Shown: positions 51,353-60,347 of the stretch, in pieces
Layout of the letters: each line of letters opens with the position of its first letter
Numbering within the stretch: position 1 is the stretch's first letter
Source of the DNA: Mixta theicola
GTDB lineage: Bacteria; Pseudomonadota; Gammaproteobacteria; Enterobacterales; Enterobacteriaceae
Assembly (NCBI RefSeq): GCF_002895925.1
Contig: NZ_NWUO01000007.1
Span: 191,725-255,724 of the forward strand
Reading direction: 5' to 3'
DNA: 64,000 bases
Notes under the pieces: model-generated
Told to the model about the DNA's origin: nothing
What the model saw: only the letters and a program-made list of their open reading frames with translations
Database searches by the model: none
Made by a program: the position numbers and the translations under genes

Positions 51353-51538
51353 ATGGAATATTACGAAATTCGCAAATCGAGCAAAGAGACGCTACTACCC
51401 TGGTACTTTGTCCTGCGTGCCGACAATCATGAAATCATTGCGGTGAGCGAGAGGTACGCCAGCAAACAGGGCGCGGAAAACCGCCTCGCCTCCGTACATG
51501 CGAACGCACCGACCATAAGCGGCTACGATCGTAGTTAA
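51353..51538 (+). CDS. DUF1508 (YegP-like) small protein
   Basis: 61 residues. WYFVLRADNHEIIAVSERYASKQ, followed by GAENRLASV, is the DUF1508 repeat, present once here; E. coli YegP has two repeats. The structure of the family is a small beta-sheet/helix unit of unknown function. No strong Shine-Dalgarno sequence precedes the ATG, and the gene begins just behind the hcp remnant, so it may be a leftover of the same islet or a weakly expressed gene. Confidence 0.65.
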   Translation: MEYYEIRKSSKETLLPWYFVLRADNHEIIAVSERYASKQGAENRLASVHANAPTISGYDRS

Positions 51539-51643
51539 GTTTCGCCGTGCTTTTCCGGCCCTGCTATCCAACAGATCCGATCTAACCCCTCCTGCGCTAT
51601 CCGCTATGCTTATTCTTTATCGCTCATCACCAGGAGGTGCGAA

Positions 51644-53803
51644 TTGAATATTATTGCGATAATGGGGCCGCATAACGCTTTTTATAAAGACGAACCGATC
51701 CGCCAGCTGCATCAGGCGCTGATCGGCCAGGGCTTCGATCTTATCTATCCCAAAGACGCCAACGATTTAGTTAAGCTGATTGAGCACAATCCACGGGTTT
51801 GCGGCGTGATTTTCGACTGGGATGAATACAGTCTGGATCTGTGCAGCGAGATTAATCAGCTTAACGAGTATCTGCCGCTCTACGCCTTTATTAATACCCA
51901 CTCCACCATGGACATCAGCATTAACGAAATGCGCATGGCGCTGTGGTTCTTTGAGTACGCGCTTGGCGTGGAGCAGGATATTGCCCAGCGTATCCGGCAG
52001 TATACCGATGAGTATATCGACAACATTACGCCGCCGCTGACGCGGGCGCTGTTCACCTACGTAAAAGAAGGGAAATATACCTTCTGTACGCCTGGCCATA
52101 TGGCGGGCACCGCTTTTCAAAAAAGCCCGGTCGGCACGCTGTTTTACGATTTTTACGGCCCTAATACCTTAAAGGCCGATATTTCTATCTCCGTTACCGA
52201 GCTGGGATCGCTGCTCGATCATACCGGTCCGCATCTTGAGGCGGAGGAGTATATCGCCCGCACTTTCGGCGCCGAGCAGAGTTATATGGTGACTAACGGC
52301 ACCTCAACCTCGAATAAAATTGTCGGCATGTACGCCGCGCCAGCGGGCAGTACCGTACTTATCGACCGCAACTGCCATAAATCGCTGACGCACCTGCTGA
52401 TGATGAGCGATATTGTACCGATTTGGCTAAAACCGACGCGTAATGCGCTGGGCATTCTCGGCGGTATTCCTAAACGTGAGTTCACGCGCGAAAGCATCGC
52501 GCTGAAAGTGGCGCAAACCGAACATGCCAGCTGGCCGCTACACGCGGTGATCACTAACTCTACCTACGACGGTCTGCTGTATAACACCCGCTATATTAAA
52601 GAAACGCTGGATGTGCCTTCGATTCATTTTGATTCGGCCTGGGTGCCTTACACCAATTTTCATCCTATCTATGCGGGTAAGAGCGGCATGAGCGGCGAAC
52701 GCACGCCCGGCAAGGTGATTTATGAAACCCAGTCCACCCATAAGCTGCTGGCGGCTTTCTCCCAGGCTTCGCTGATTCATATTAAAGGCGACTATGATGA
52801 ACAGACCTTTAACGAAGCCTATATGATGCATACCACCACCTCGCCGAATTATTCAATCGTCGCCTCTATCGAAACGGCGGCGGCCATGCTGCGCGGTAAT
52901 CCGGGGCGTCGGCTGATTAATCGTTCCGTTGAACGAGCGCTGCATTTCCGCCGCGAGATCCAACGTCTGCGCGAAGAGTCCGATAGCTGGTTTTTTGATA
53001 TCTGGCAGCCGGACGGCATAGAAGAGGCGGAATGCTGGCCGATCCAGCCGGGTGAAGAAGAGTGGCACGGTTTTATCGATGCCGATCGCGATCATATGTA
53101 TCTCGATCCGATCAAAGTGACCATCCTGACGCCGGGTATGAGCGAACAGGGCGAAATGGCGGATGAAGGGATCCCGGCGGCGCTGGTGGCAAAGTTCCTT
53201 GATGAACGCGGCATCGTGGTGGAAAAGACCGGGCCCTATAATCTGCTATTTCTGTTCAGTATAGGGATCGACAAAACCAGGGCGATGGGGCTGCTGCGCG
53301 CGCTGCTGGACTTTAAGCGCGCTTACGATCTTAACCTGCGGGTGAAAAATATCCTGCCGGATCTCTACGCCGAAGATCCCGATTTTTATCGCAATATGCG
53401 TATCCAGACGCTGGCGCAGGGTATTCATCAGCTGATCCGCCAGCACGATCTGCCGCGCCTGATGCTGAAGGCGTTTGATGTGTTGCCGGAGATGAAAATG
53501 ACGCCGCATCGGGCGTTTCAGCTGCAGGTAAAAGGGGAGGTGGAAACCGTTGAGATTGACCAAATGATCGGGCGCGTTTCGGCCAATATGATTTTGCCTT
53601 ACCCGCCGGGCGTGCCGCTGGTGATGCCGGGGGAAACGATCGCTGAATCCAGCCGTGCGGTTCTCGATTTTCTGCTGATGCTGTGTGCTATTGGCCGTCA
53701 CTATCCTGGTTTTGAAACCGATATTCATGGCGCCAAACTGACCGAAGATGGACGCTATCTGGTACGCGTCCTCAAACAGGATGCGTCTGTTACCGAGCGC
53801 TAA
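51644..53803 (+). CDS. ldcC: Lysine decarboxylase LdcC
   Basis: 719 residues. A wing domain (MNIIAIMGPHNAFYKDEPIR) is followed by a PLP-dependent fold type I core with the cofactor Lys in ETQSTHKLLAAFSQASLIH and a C-terminal domain. It matches E. coli LdcC across its length. It decarboxylates lysine to cadaverine, consuming a proton, and serves acid stress and polyamine supply. The start is TTG at 51644 behind an excellent AGGAGGTG. The neighbours accA and yaeR are as in E. coli except for the islet inserted before it. The biodegradative CadA is a possible alternative, but gene order favours LdcC. Confidence 0.94.
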   Translation: MNIIAIMGPHNAFYKDEPIRQLHQALIGQGFDLIYPKDANDLVKLIEHNPRVCGVIFDWDEYSLDLCSEINQLNEYLPLYAFINTHSTMDISINEMRMALWFFEYALGVEQDIAQRIRQYTDEYIDNITPPLTRALFTYVKEGKYTFCTPGHMAGTAFQKSPVGTLFYDFYGPNTLKADISISVTELGSLLDHTGPHLEAEEYIARTFGAEQSYMVTNGTSTSNKIVGMYAAPAGSTVLIDRNCHKSLTHLLMMSDIVPIWLKPTRNALGILGGIPKREFTRESIALKVAQTEHASWPLHAVITNSTYDGLLYNTRYIKETLDVPSIHFDSAWVPYTNFHPIYAGKSGMSGERTPGKVIYETQSTHKLLAAFSQASLIHIKGDYDEQTFNEAYMMHTTTSPNYSIVASIETAAAMLRGNPGRRLINRSVERALHFRREIQRLREESDSWFFDIWQPDGIEEAECWPIQPGEEEWHGFIDADRDHMYLDPIKVTILTPGMSEQGEMADEGIPAALVAKFLDERGIVVEKTGPYNLLFLFSIGIDKTRAMGLLRALLDFKRAYDLNLRVKNILPDLYAEDPDFYRNMRIQTLAQGIHQLIRQHDLPRLMLKAFDVLPEMKMTPHRAFQLQVKGEVETVEIDQMIGRVSANMILPYPPGVPLVMPGETIAESSRAVLDFLLMLCAIGRHYPGFETDIHGAKLTEDGRYLVRVLKQDASVTER

Positions 53804-53876
53804 CTTGCAGATTATGCCGTCTTGCTTCAGCACCCATGAGTGAGTAGGGTGCTGCAGTACGATAGAAGGAGAAGCT

Positions 53877-54266
53877 ATGCTGGGTATTAAACAGGTGCAT
53901 CATATTGCGATTATCGCCAGCGACTATGCGCGCAGTAAGGCGTTTTACTGCGATATTCTTGGCTTTACGCTGCAGCAGGAAGTTTATCGCGCCGGGCGTG
54001 ATTCCTGGAAAGGCGATCTGGCGCTGAACGGGCAGTATCTGATTGAGCTATTTTCTTTCCCAACGCCGCCTGTCCGGGTCACTCATCCGGAAGCATGCGG
54101 TTTACGTCATCTGGCGTTCGCTGTGGAAAATATCGACTGCGCCTGTGATTTTCTTGCGGAAAAGGGCGTGGCCTGTGAACCCATTCGCGTCGATCCCCTG
54201 ACCGGCAAGCGTTTTACCTTTTTCAGCGATCCGGATAATTTGCCGCTTGAGCTATACCAGGCTTAA
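53877..54266 (+). CDS. yaeR: VOC-family metalloprotein YaeR (glyoxalase-like)
   Basis: 129 residues. Paired beta-alpha-beta-beta-beta modules begin IKQVHHIAIIASDYARSKAF and LRHLAFAVENIDCACDFLAE. The metal-type ligands are His in HHIAI, Glu in YLIELFSFP, His in RHLAF and Glu in PLELYQ. The family includes glyoxalase I and dioxygenases; the substrate of YaeR is not known. AAGGAGAAG precedes the ATG. It lies between ldcC and tilS, as in E. coli. Confidence 0.92.
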   Translation: MLGIKQVHHIAIIASDYARSKAFYCDILGFTLQQEVYRAGRDSWKGDLALNGQYLIELFSFPTPPVRVTHPEACGLRHLAFAVENIDCACDFLAEKGVACEPIRVDPLTGKRFTFFSDPDNLPLELYQA

Positions 54267-54319
54267 AATGACCGCTTTTACGGCCATCGCTTCGATGGCC
54301 GCCTGCCAATAGGTTTTTC

Positions 54320-55618
54320 ATGACGCAGCTTGCACAACTTGAACAGCAGCTGGCCGATGAGCAACGGCTGCTGGTGGCGTTCAGCGGCGGGCTGGACTCT
54401 ACCGTTCTTCTGCATCAGCTGATCCTGCTGCGCCAGCGACGGCCAGAGCTACAGCTGCGCGCTATTCATATTCATCATGGACTGAGCCCGTATGCCGATA
54501 GCTGGGCGCAACATTGCCGATCCGTTTGTGAAGCGTGGCAGGTCGAACTGGACGTGGTGGCTATCAGGGTTGACGGGAGCGACAGCGGCATTGAAGGCGC
54601 GGCGCGCGAAGGGCGTTATCAGGCTTTCCGCGATCGTCTGCGATCGGGGGAAGCGCTGGTAACAGCGCAGCATCTTGACGATCAATGCGAAACGTTGCTG
54701 TTAGCGTTGAAGCGCGGCAGCGGGCCTGCTGGCCTGGCCGCGATGCCCGTTAGCCTGGCGACAGGCGAACATCGCCTGCTGCGCCCGCTGCTTTCCTGTC
54801 AGCGAGCAGAGCTGGAAAGCTGGGCAGATAAATATCAGCTGCGCTGGGTTGAGGATGAAAGCAATCAGGATATTCGCTATGACCGCAACTTCCTGCGTCA
54901 GCGGATATTACCGGTGCTGAATGAACGCTGGCCGCATTTCGCCGCCGCCGTCGCCCGGAGCGCGGCGCTGTGCGGTGAACAGGAGCAACTGCTGGATGAA
55001 CTGCTGGCAGAGTCGCTGGCGACGCGGGTACAGGCGGATGGCGCGCTGCGTATCGATGGCTTCGCGGCACTGAGCGAAGCACGCCGCGCCGCGCTGCTAC
55101 GACGCTGGATTGCCGGCTGCGGCGGTAAAATGCCCTCACGGGATGCGATCAATCGTCTGTGGCAGGAGGTGATTGATGCGCGGGAAGATGCCGCGCCGCG
55201 GCTACAGCTGGGAAATCATGAGATAAGGCGCTATCGCCAGGCGCTTTACTGGCTGCCGTTAAGGCCATCGGTGCGCGCGTTAATGTTGCCCTGGCCCGAT
55301 CCAACGCGGCCGCTCTGCCTGCCGTATGAACTTGGTACGCTGCAGCTGACAGAAAGCGGTACGGAAATCCGTCCGCCCCGGTCGGATGAAACGGTTACGG
55401 TACGTTTTCAGGCGCAGGGCCGTTTCGCCATTGAGGGACGCAGCGGTCATCGGCCGATAAAAAAACTGTGGCAGGAGTGTGGCGTCCCTCCCTGGCGGCG
55501 TGAAAGCACGCCGCTGATTTTTTATAATGAAACGCTTATTGCCGCGCTGAATACTTTTGTTTGCCGGGAAGGTAGCGCCGTAGCGGGAAAGGCCTGGCGT
55601 ATTGCCTGGCATCGTTAA
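54320..55618 (+). CDS. tilS: tRNA(Ile)-lysidine synthase
   Basis: 432 residues. The N-terminal PP-loop ATPase has VAFSGGLDSTVLLHQL, and IHIHHGLSPYADSWA and RYDRNFLRQRILP follow. TilS-specific substrate-binding and C-terminal domains complete it (RPIKKLWQECGVPPWRRE). It modifies C34 of the CAU-anticodon tRNA-Ile to lysidine so that it reads AUA; the gene is essential. A hairpin (54281-54301) without a T run precedes it. Confidence 0.96.
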   Translation: MTQLAQLEQQLADEQRLLVAFSGGLDSTVLLHQLILLRQRRPELQLRAIHIHHGLSPYADSWAQHCRSVCEAWQVELDVVAIRVDGSDSGIEGAAREGRYQAFRDRLRSGEALVTAQHLDDQCETLLLALKRGSGPAGLAAMPVSLATGEHRLLRPLLSCQRAELESWADKYQLRWVEDESNQDIRYDRNFLRQRILPVLNERWPHFAAAVARSAALCGEQEQLLDELLAESLATRVQADGALRIDGFAALSEARRAALLRRWIAGCGGKMPSRDAINRLWQEVIDAREDAAPRLQLGNHEIRRYRQALYWLPLRPSVRALMLPWPDPTRPLCLPYELGTLQLTESGTEIRPPRSDETVTVRFQAQGRFAIEGRSGHRPIKKLWQECGVPPWRRESTPLIFYNETLIAALNTFVCREGSAVAGKAWRIAWHR

Positions 55619-55631
55619 ATGGAGAATAGAG

Positions 55632-55940
55632 ATGAAAGCCCTGTTGATGTTAGTGTTGGCCTCTTGCGCCGCGCCTGCGCTGGCTGCCGGTAACGCTGCC
55701 GCCGGTCAGGATAAATCCGCCGCCTGCCAGGCGTGCCACGGCGCTGAAGGCAAAGCCTCTGTTGCGCTTTATCCCAATTTAGCTGGACAGAATGCGGACT
55801 ATTTACAGCATGCGCTGCAGGCCTATAAGAAAGGGGAGCGTAGCGGCGGTCAGGCTGAAGTTATGAAAGCGTTTGTGAGTGGATTAAGCGATGAAGATAT
55901 GGCGGATTTGGCGGCGTATTATCGGTCGTTAAAGCCCTAA
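55632..55940 (+). CDS. Monohaem class I cytochrome c, periplasmic
   Basis: 102 residues starting MKALLMLVLASCAAPALA, a signal peptide, with GGAGAATAGAG before the ATG at 55632. The mature part has one haem site, CQACHG, the class I segment YPNLAGQNADYLQHALQAYK, and a distal Met ligand in AEVMKAFVSGLSDEDM, closest to cytochromes c4/c553. It should carry electrons in the periplasm and needs the Ccm maturation system. E. coli has no gene here between tilS and rof, so it is an extra. Partner enzymes are not in the window. Confidence 0.88.
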   Translation: MKALLMLVLASCAAPALAAGNAAAGQDKSAACQACHGAEGKASVALYPNLAGQNADYLQHALQAYKKGERSGGQAEVMKAFVSGLSDEDMADLAAYYRSLKP

Positions 55941-55947
55941 GGCCAAA

Positions 55948-55965
55948 GGGCGGGCAAGCCCGCCC
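55948..55965. terminator. Hairpin between convergent cytochrome c gene and rof
   Basis: GGGCGGGC (55948-55955), AA, GCCCGCCC (55958-55965). It lies between the two stop codons and is flanked by AAAGG on both sides. The stem is GC-rich with only short T runs, so it is probably a shared bidirectional terminator. Confidence 0.6.
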
Positions 55966-55970
55966 AAAGG

Positions 55971-56234
55971 TTAATCCGACTCGCTGACGGTAACGGTGCC
56001 CAGCTCAGGATGGCTAAAGCTGGCGATATGGTCAAGGCGCAGTTCGCGCACTTCACCGGCCAGGTCAACCACCAGATATTCTACGTTTTTACGCGTGATC
56101 ATATCCTGGGCTTTCGCCTTAAGCTGCTCACCGTTCTTTAGTTCAAGAACCAGCGACCACTGTTTTTGGCAGGCGAGTTCCAGACTATCATAATCGTCGC
56201 AATTGATCGGTTTGTAGGCTTCATTCGTCAACAT
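55971..56234 (-). CDS. rof: Rho-binding antiterminator Rof (YaeO)
   Basis: 87 residues. [20 protein letters not shown] and [20 protein letters not shown] match E. coli Rof closely. It is an Sm-like fold that binds Rho and blocks its RNA-binding site, lowering Rho-dependent termination. The start at 56234 lies inside the end of yaeP (14-bp overlap), the arrangement known in E. coli, so the two are co-translated. Confidence 0.94.
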   Translation of the reverse strand: MLTNEAYKPINCDDYDSLELACQKQWSLVLELKNGEQLKAKAQDMITRKNVEYLVVDLAGEVRELRLDHIASFSHPELGTVTVSESD

Positions 56235-56421
56235 AGTCGCTCACCAATAAGTTTGCAGCGGCATAAGCCGCCTGTTCCCTGACAGAAGAGTTTAGCGCAG
56301 AATTAGCCGCTATCTCGTTCAGTGTTTTTAACGCGCAACCTATGGCGTCGGGCACGTATCCCAGTTCGCCGCCGCCGATTTCAGCGTACTTCTGACGAAC
56401 CAAATCACAATATTTCTGCAC
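56221..56421 (-). CDS. yaeP: UPF0253 family protein YaeP
   Basis: 66 residues from a GTG at 56421 behind AAGGAGG five bases away. (M)[20 protein letters not shown] and [14 protein letters not shown] match E. coli YaeP, also 66 residues. A frame reading 22 codons further upstream is not supported. It is a small helical protein of unknown function, always next to rof. In E. coli yaeQ follows on the other side; it is absent here. Confidence 0.92.
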   Translation of the reverse strand: MQKYCDLVRQKYAEIGGGELGYVPDAIGCALKTLNEIAANSALNSSVREQAAYAAANLLVSDYVDE

Positions 56422-56620
56422 ATGCACCTCCTTCCAGAGCGTAAATCTCTGACTCCAGCGACTATAACATAGCCTTCTGCGGGACATCAGCCATTCACGG
56501 CCTTTTAATCCTTAGACAATAAATATCGTTCAGGTCACACTCTATGCTATCAGCAACGGCAGACAGGCAACCTATATCAATGAAACACCTGGAGATAGGC
56601 GGCATAACGGTAAAGTTTTT

Positions 56621-57031
56621 ATGATTGTATTATCACGTAACGTAACTATTAGCGACAGCGAGCTGGAGATTACCGCCATACGCGCTCAGGGCGCAGGCGG
56701 CCAGCATGTGAATAAAAGCTCGACGGCGATTCATCTGCGCTTTGACATCCGCGCGTCATCGCTACCGGATTTTTATAAATCCCGTTTGCTGAGCGCCAGC
56801 CATCATCTGATTACGCCCGATGGCGTGGTGATCATTAAGGCGCAGGAGTATCGTAGCCAGGAGATGAATCGCGAGGCGGCGCTGAATCGGCTGGAAAATC
56901 TGATTCGCGAGCTCACCGTGGTGGAGAAAACCCGGCGTCCTACGCGACCGACGCTGGCTTCAAAGCGACGTCGGCTGGAAGGGAAGGCGCAGCGTAGCAG
57001 TACCAAAGCGCTACGAGGGAAGGTGCGTTAG
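56621..57031 (+). CDS. arfB: Alternative ribosome-rescue factor B (peptidyl-tRNA hydrolase)
   Basis: 136 residues. The catalytic GGQ is in [20 protein letters not shown], and a long basic tail ([20 protein letters not shown]) enters the empty mRNA channel of stalled ribosomes. It hydrolyses peptidyl-tRNA on non-stop complexes. It follows yaeP directly and lies next to proS, so both yaeQ before it and nlpE after it are missing compared with E. coli. Confidence 0.95.
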   Translation: MIVLSRNVTISDSELEITAIRAQGAGGQHVNKSSTAIHLRFDIRASSLPDFYKSRLLSASHHLITPDGVVIIKAQEYRSQEMNREAALNRLENLIRELTVVEKTRRPTRPTLASKRRRLEGKAQRSSTKALRGKVR

Positions 57032-57124
57032 CTTATCTGTCCGATCTAAACATTTAAGCCGCTGGCTTTGCCGGGTGGGAAGTAGCTATACAGCGGGGTT
57101 TCTCAGCGAGTATGAGCGCAAGAT

Positions 57125-57162
57125 AAAAACCCTTACTCGCCGGCAGGCCGGCTTTCAGGGTT
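57125..57162 (-). terminator. Terminator of proS
   Basis: On the minus strand AACCCT and AGGGTT enclose a second stem, GCCGG/CCGGC, and are followed by T5 (57129-57125). It lies about 30 bp past the proS stop and is convergent with arfB. Confidence 0.75.
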
Positions 57163-57193
57163 ACCAATATCGGACATTATTCAGAGGTAGCGC

Positions 57194-58915
57194 TTAGCCC
57201 TGAATCGCTTCCACCAGGAAATCCACAATACGATCGCGTTTGATCATCTGTTTTTCACCGGCGCGACGCGCTTTGTATTCGATCTCGTCGTTATCCAGGT
57301 TGCGATCGCCCAGAACGATAGTGTGAGGAATTCCGATCAGTTCCATATCGGCAAACATCACGCCCGGACGCTCTTTACGATCGTCAAGCAGCACTTCAAT
57401 ACCTTTGGCGCGCAGCGTAGCGTACAGCTCTTCCGCCAGCTCTTTTACGCGGAAAGATTTATGCATATTCATCGGCAGGATGGCGACCTGGAACGGCGCC
57501 AGCGCCGCTGGCCAGATAATGCCGCGATCGTCATGGTTCTGCTCGATCGCCGCCGCGACTATGCGGGTAACACCGATACCGTAGCAGCCCATCGTCAGCG
57601 TTTGGTTACGGCCATCTTCGCCCTGTACCGCAGCTTTCATCGCTTCTGAATATTTGGTGCCCAGCTGGAAGATATGGCCCACTTCAATACCGCGCTTAAT
57701 AAGCAGCGTACCTTTGCCATCCGGGCTTTGATCGCCTTCCACCACGTTACGCAAATCGGCGACCTGCAATGGCTCGGCCAGATCGCGGCCCCAGTTAATC
57801 CCGATAAAATGTTTACCGTCGATATTCGCGCCCGCGCTGAAGTCGCTCATTTTAGCCACGGTGCGATCGGCGATAACCGGCAGCGTCAGACCAACCGGAC
57901 CCAGAGAACCCGGACCGGCGCCAACCGCGGCACGAATCTCTTCTTCGGTGGCGAATACCAGCGGCGCGGCCACGATATTCACTTTTTCCGCTTTGATTTC
58001 GTTCAGCTCATGATCGCCACGCACCAGCAGCGCAACCAGCTGATGGCCGCTCTCTTCGCGCGCTTTAACAATCAGCGTTTTAACCGTTTTATCAATCGGC
58101 AAATTAAACTGCGCAACCAGCTCGGCGATAGTTTTAGCGTCAGGCGTAGCAATCTGTTCTAACGACTGCGCAGGGGCAGGGCGCTCGCCGGTCGGCGCAA
58201 CGGCTTCCGCCAGTTCAATATTCGCCGCGTAATCAGATTCGGTTGAGAAGACAATGTCATCTTCACCGCTCTGCGCCAACACCTGAAACTCGTGCGACGC
58301 GCTGCCGCCGATAGAGCCGGTATCCGCCTGCACCGCGCGGAAATCCAGCCCCAGACGGCTGAAAATTTCGCTATAGGCGCGATACATCGCCTCGTAGGTT
58401 TCCTGCAGGGATTCCTGCGAAGTATGGAAGGAGTAAGCATCCTTCATGATAAATTCACGTGAGCGCATTACGCCAAAACGCGGGCGCACTTCATCGCGGA
58501 ATTTAGTCTGGATCTGAAACAGATTCAGCGGCAGTTGCTTATAGGAGCTCAGCTCGTTGCGAATCAGATCGGTAATCACCTCTTCGTGCGTAGGGCCCAG
58601 CACGAACGGACGATCGCCGCGGTCAACCAGACGCAACAGCTCAGGGCCGTACTGCTCCCAACGTCCGCTCTCCTGCCACAGGTCCGCAGGCTGCACTACC
58701 GGCATTGAGATTTCAATCGCACCGGCGTTGGTCATCTCTTCGCGCACGATGTTTTCAACTTTTTTTAGTACGCGTAAGCCCGTCGGCAGCCAGGTATAAA
58801 GGCCTGAAGCCAGTTTACGAATCATCCCGGCACGCAGCATCAGCTGATGGCTGATCACTTCGGCATCGGACGGCGTCTCTTTAAGCGTGGAGAGCAGATA
58901 TTGAGTAGTACGCAT
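57194..58915 (-). CDS. proS: Prolyl-tRNA synthetase
   Basis: 573 residues, a class IIa synthetase of the bacterial type with the inserted editing domain (about residues 225-405). Motif 2 is in [21 protein letters not shown], motif 3 in [20 protein letters not shown], and a C-terminal anticodon-binding domain follows. It charges tRNA-Pro and clears mischarged Ala. It ends the minus-strand run that starts at metN, but with its own spacer from trmO. Confidence 0.97.
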   Translation of the reverse strand: MRTTQYLLSTLKETPSDAEVISHQLMLRAGMIRKLASGLYTWLPTGLRVLKKVENIVREEMTNAGAIEISMPVVQPADLWQESGRWEQYGPELLRLVDRGDRPFVLGPTHEEVITDLIRNELSSYKQLPLNLFQIQTKFRDEVRPRFGVMRSREFIMKDAYSFHTSQESLQETYEAMYRAYSEIFSRLGLDFRAVQADTGSIGGSASHEFQVLAQSGEDDIVFSTESDYAANIELAEAVAPTGERPAPAQSLEQIATPDAKTIAELVAQFNLPIDKTVKTLIVKAREESGHQLVALLVRGDHELNEIKAEKVNIVAAPLVFATEEEIRAAVGAGPGSLGPVGLTLPVIADRTVAKMSDFSAGANIDGKHFIGINWGRDLAEPLQVADLRNVVEGDQSPDGKGTLLIKRGIEVGHIFQLGTKYSEAMKAAVQGEDGRNQTLTMGCYGIGVTRIVAAAIEQNHDDRGIIWPAALAPFQVAILPMNMHKSFRVKELAEELYATLRAKGIEVLLDDRKERPGVMFADMELIGIPHTIVLGDRNLDNDEIEYKARRAGEKQMIKRDRIVDFLVEAIQG

Positions 58916-59019
58916 CTGTAAGATTCCAGTTTGGGCGGAAAATAGTCAAAGCATGACCTGAAAATAGTGGCAGCTAGTGTACCAGCGAGTGATGCACCTC
59001 AAAAGAGAGGGAGAACAAA

Positions 59020-59727
59020 TTAGCGTGGATCGAGCGCCAGCACTTCAGTGCCTTCGGCGCTAACGCGCCAGCGCACGTTAAAATCGAGCAGCCAGACGGC
59101 ATATTCACGCTCCGGCTCTTCGCCTTTGCGATAGGCCGGACGCGGATCCTGCGCCAGCACCTGGCTAATAAAACGCGCCAGCTGCGGATAACGCTGTTGA
59201 TGACGAACCAGCTGTTGCTGCGCGTGGTCAGAAAAGCGCACCGGCATCTCTGCGGACGGCGCGTTTTGCGCAAAGCCGGCGCGCGCAGAAGGGATCGCTT
59301 CGGCAAAAGGCAGATAGGGTTTAATATCTACGATCGGCGTACCGTCGACCAGATCAAGACTGCCCAGCTCAAGAATGACCTGACTTTTCTGACAGCGAAT
59401 GGCTTTCAGCTCAACCAGCGACATACCGATGGGATTGGGACGGAACGTTGAGCGGGTGGCAAATACGCCCATACGAGCATTACCACCAAGGCGTGGAGGA
59501 CGCACCGTAGGTCGCCAGCCGCCTGCCATCGTTTGATGAAAAACAAACAGCAGCCACAGATGACTGAAAGATTCCAGGCCGCGCACCGCCTCCTGTTGAT
59601 TATAGGGAGGAAGTAAATGCAGCTCGCCGCCGCCGTCTTCAATCAGACCGGGCTGCCGCGGTACAGCGAATTTCTCTTTCCACGGTGATTTAATCACGCC
59701 AATCTGCGCGAAAGAAAAGTGACTCAT
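59020..59727 (-). CDS. trmO: tRNA (adenine37-N6)-methyltransferase TrmO
   Basis: 235 residues. It is a SAM-dependent beta-barrel enzyme of the YaeB/TsaA family: IGVIKSPWKEKFAVPRQPGL, FSHLWLLFVFHQ, RMGVFATRSTFRPNPIGMSL and DGTPIVDIKPYLPF. It methylates t6A37 of tRNA-Thr to m6t6A. The start overlaps the rcsF stop by four bases (ATGA). E. coli has the same rcsF-trmO pair. Confidence 0.95.
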   Translation of the reverse strand: MSHFSFAQIGVIKSPWKEKFAVPRQPGLIEDGGGELHLLPPYNQQEAVRGLESFSHLWLLFVFHQTMAGGWRPTVRPPRLGGNARMGVFATRSTFRPNPIGMSLVELKAIRCQKSQVILELGSLDLVDGTPIVDIKPYLPFAEAIPSARAGFAQNAPSAEMPVRFSDHAQQQLVRHQQRYPQLARFISQVLAQDPRPAYRKGEEPEREYAVWLLDFNVRWRVSAEGTEVLALDPR

Positions 59728-60128
59728 TTACCGGATACTTTCAGCGCCGTTCCCTGACAGATCGCCTGACGATAGCAGCCTTTGCTTTCATTGACGAGTT
59801 CACATTTATGCAGCAGCACCGCATTGGCTTTCATATAAGAAGCGCGGATCTGCATACGCTTACGCGCGGTATTGATGTTTGGTGGCGAATCCTGACGGCT
59901 GGTCTGGCAATCTTCGCCTGATACCTCGCCTAAATCCCGGAAAGGATTACTTAGCAGCTCGGTCGTATCGGTATACAACTTTACCGGCGTCGGACGCGCT
60001 ACCGGACGAGCATGCGGTTCCGTGGCTGTCGGCCTGGCTTCGGGCGCGGTAATCGGCTCATAGGGTTTATGTAGCAAAGAGCAACCTGTCAGCGAAAGCG
60101 CCAACAAACAAAGCGGTAACGCGCGCAT
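59724..60128 (-). CDS. rcsF: Rcs stress sensor lipoprotein RcsF
   Basis: 134 residues, the same as E. coli. The lipobox is LSLTGC (acylated Cys near residue 16). A Pro-rich linker threads through outer-membrane proteins, and the globular domain has four Cys (EDCQTSRQD, HKCELV, KGCYRQAICQG) that form non-consecutive disulfides. It detects envelope damage and signals through IgaA to the Rcs phosphorelay. It is loaded into OMPs by BamA, encoded in this window. The frame extends 20 codons upstream without signal character. Confidence 0.95.
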   Translation of the reverse strand: MRALPLCLLALSLTGCSLLHKPYEPITAPEARPTATEPHARPVARPTPVKLYTDTTELLSNPFRDLGEVSGEDCQTSRQDSPPNINTARKRMQIRASYMKANAVLLHKCELVNESKGCYRQAICQGTALKVSGK

Positions 60129-60214
60129 CAAATTATCCTCATTTCTAAAAATTGGCGTTATTGAAACAAGCAATTGGTTAAATAACAAGTTGCGATAACA
60201 TTTGATTAAACGTT

Positions 60215-60280
60215 AAAAAGGCGGCCCCGCTGATTAACCAGCAAGCGTAAAGCTTATAACCGGTAAATCAGCGGGCCGCC
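60215..60280 (-). terminator. Terminator of the metNIQ operon
   Basis: On the minus strand GGCGGCCCGCTGATT pairs with AATCAGCGGGGCCGCC (one base bulged) around a 30-base loop, then T5. It lies about 70 bp after the metQ stop. Confidence 0.82.
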
Positions 60281-60347
60281 TGATGGAGTAAGGTAAGGCT
60301 ACGCTAAGGCTGGAGTATTATCCTGAAAAGCCCCGGCCTGAGTCCTG

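Noticed and set aside
49306..51643. Insertion sequence or prophage explaining the accA-ldcC islet
   Set aside because: No transposase, integrase, terminal inverted repeats or target duplication could be found by eye.
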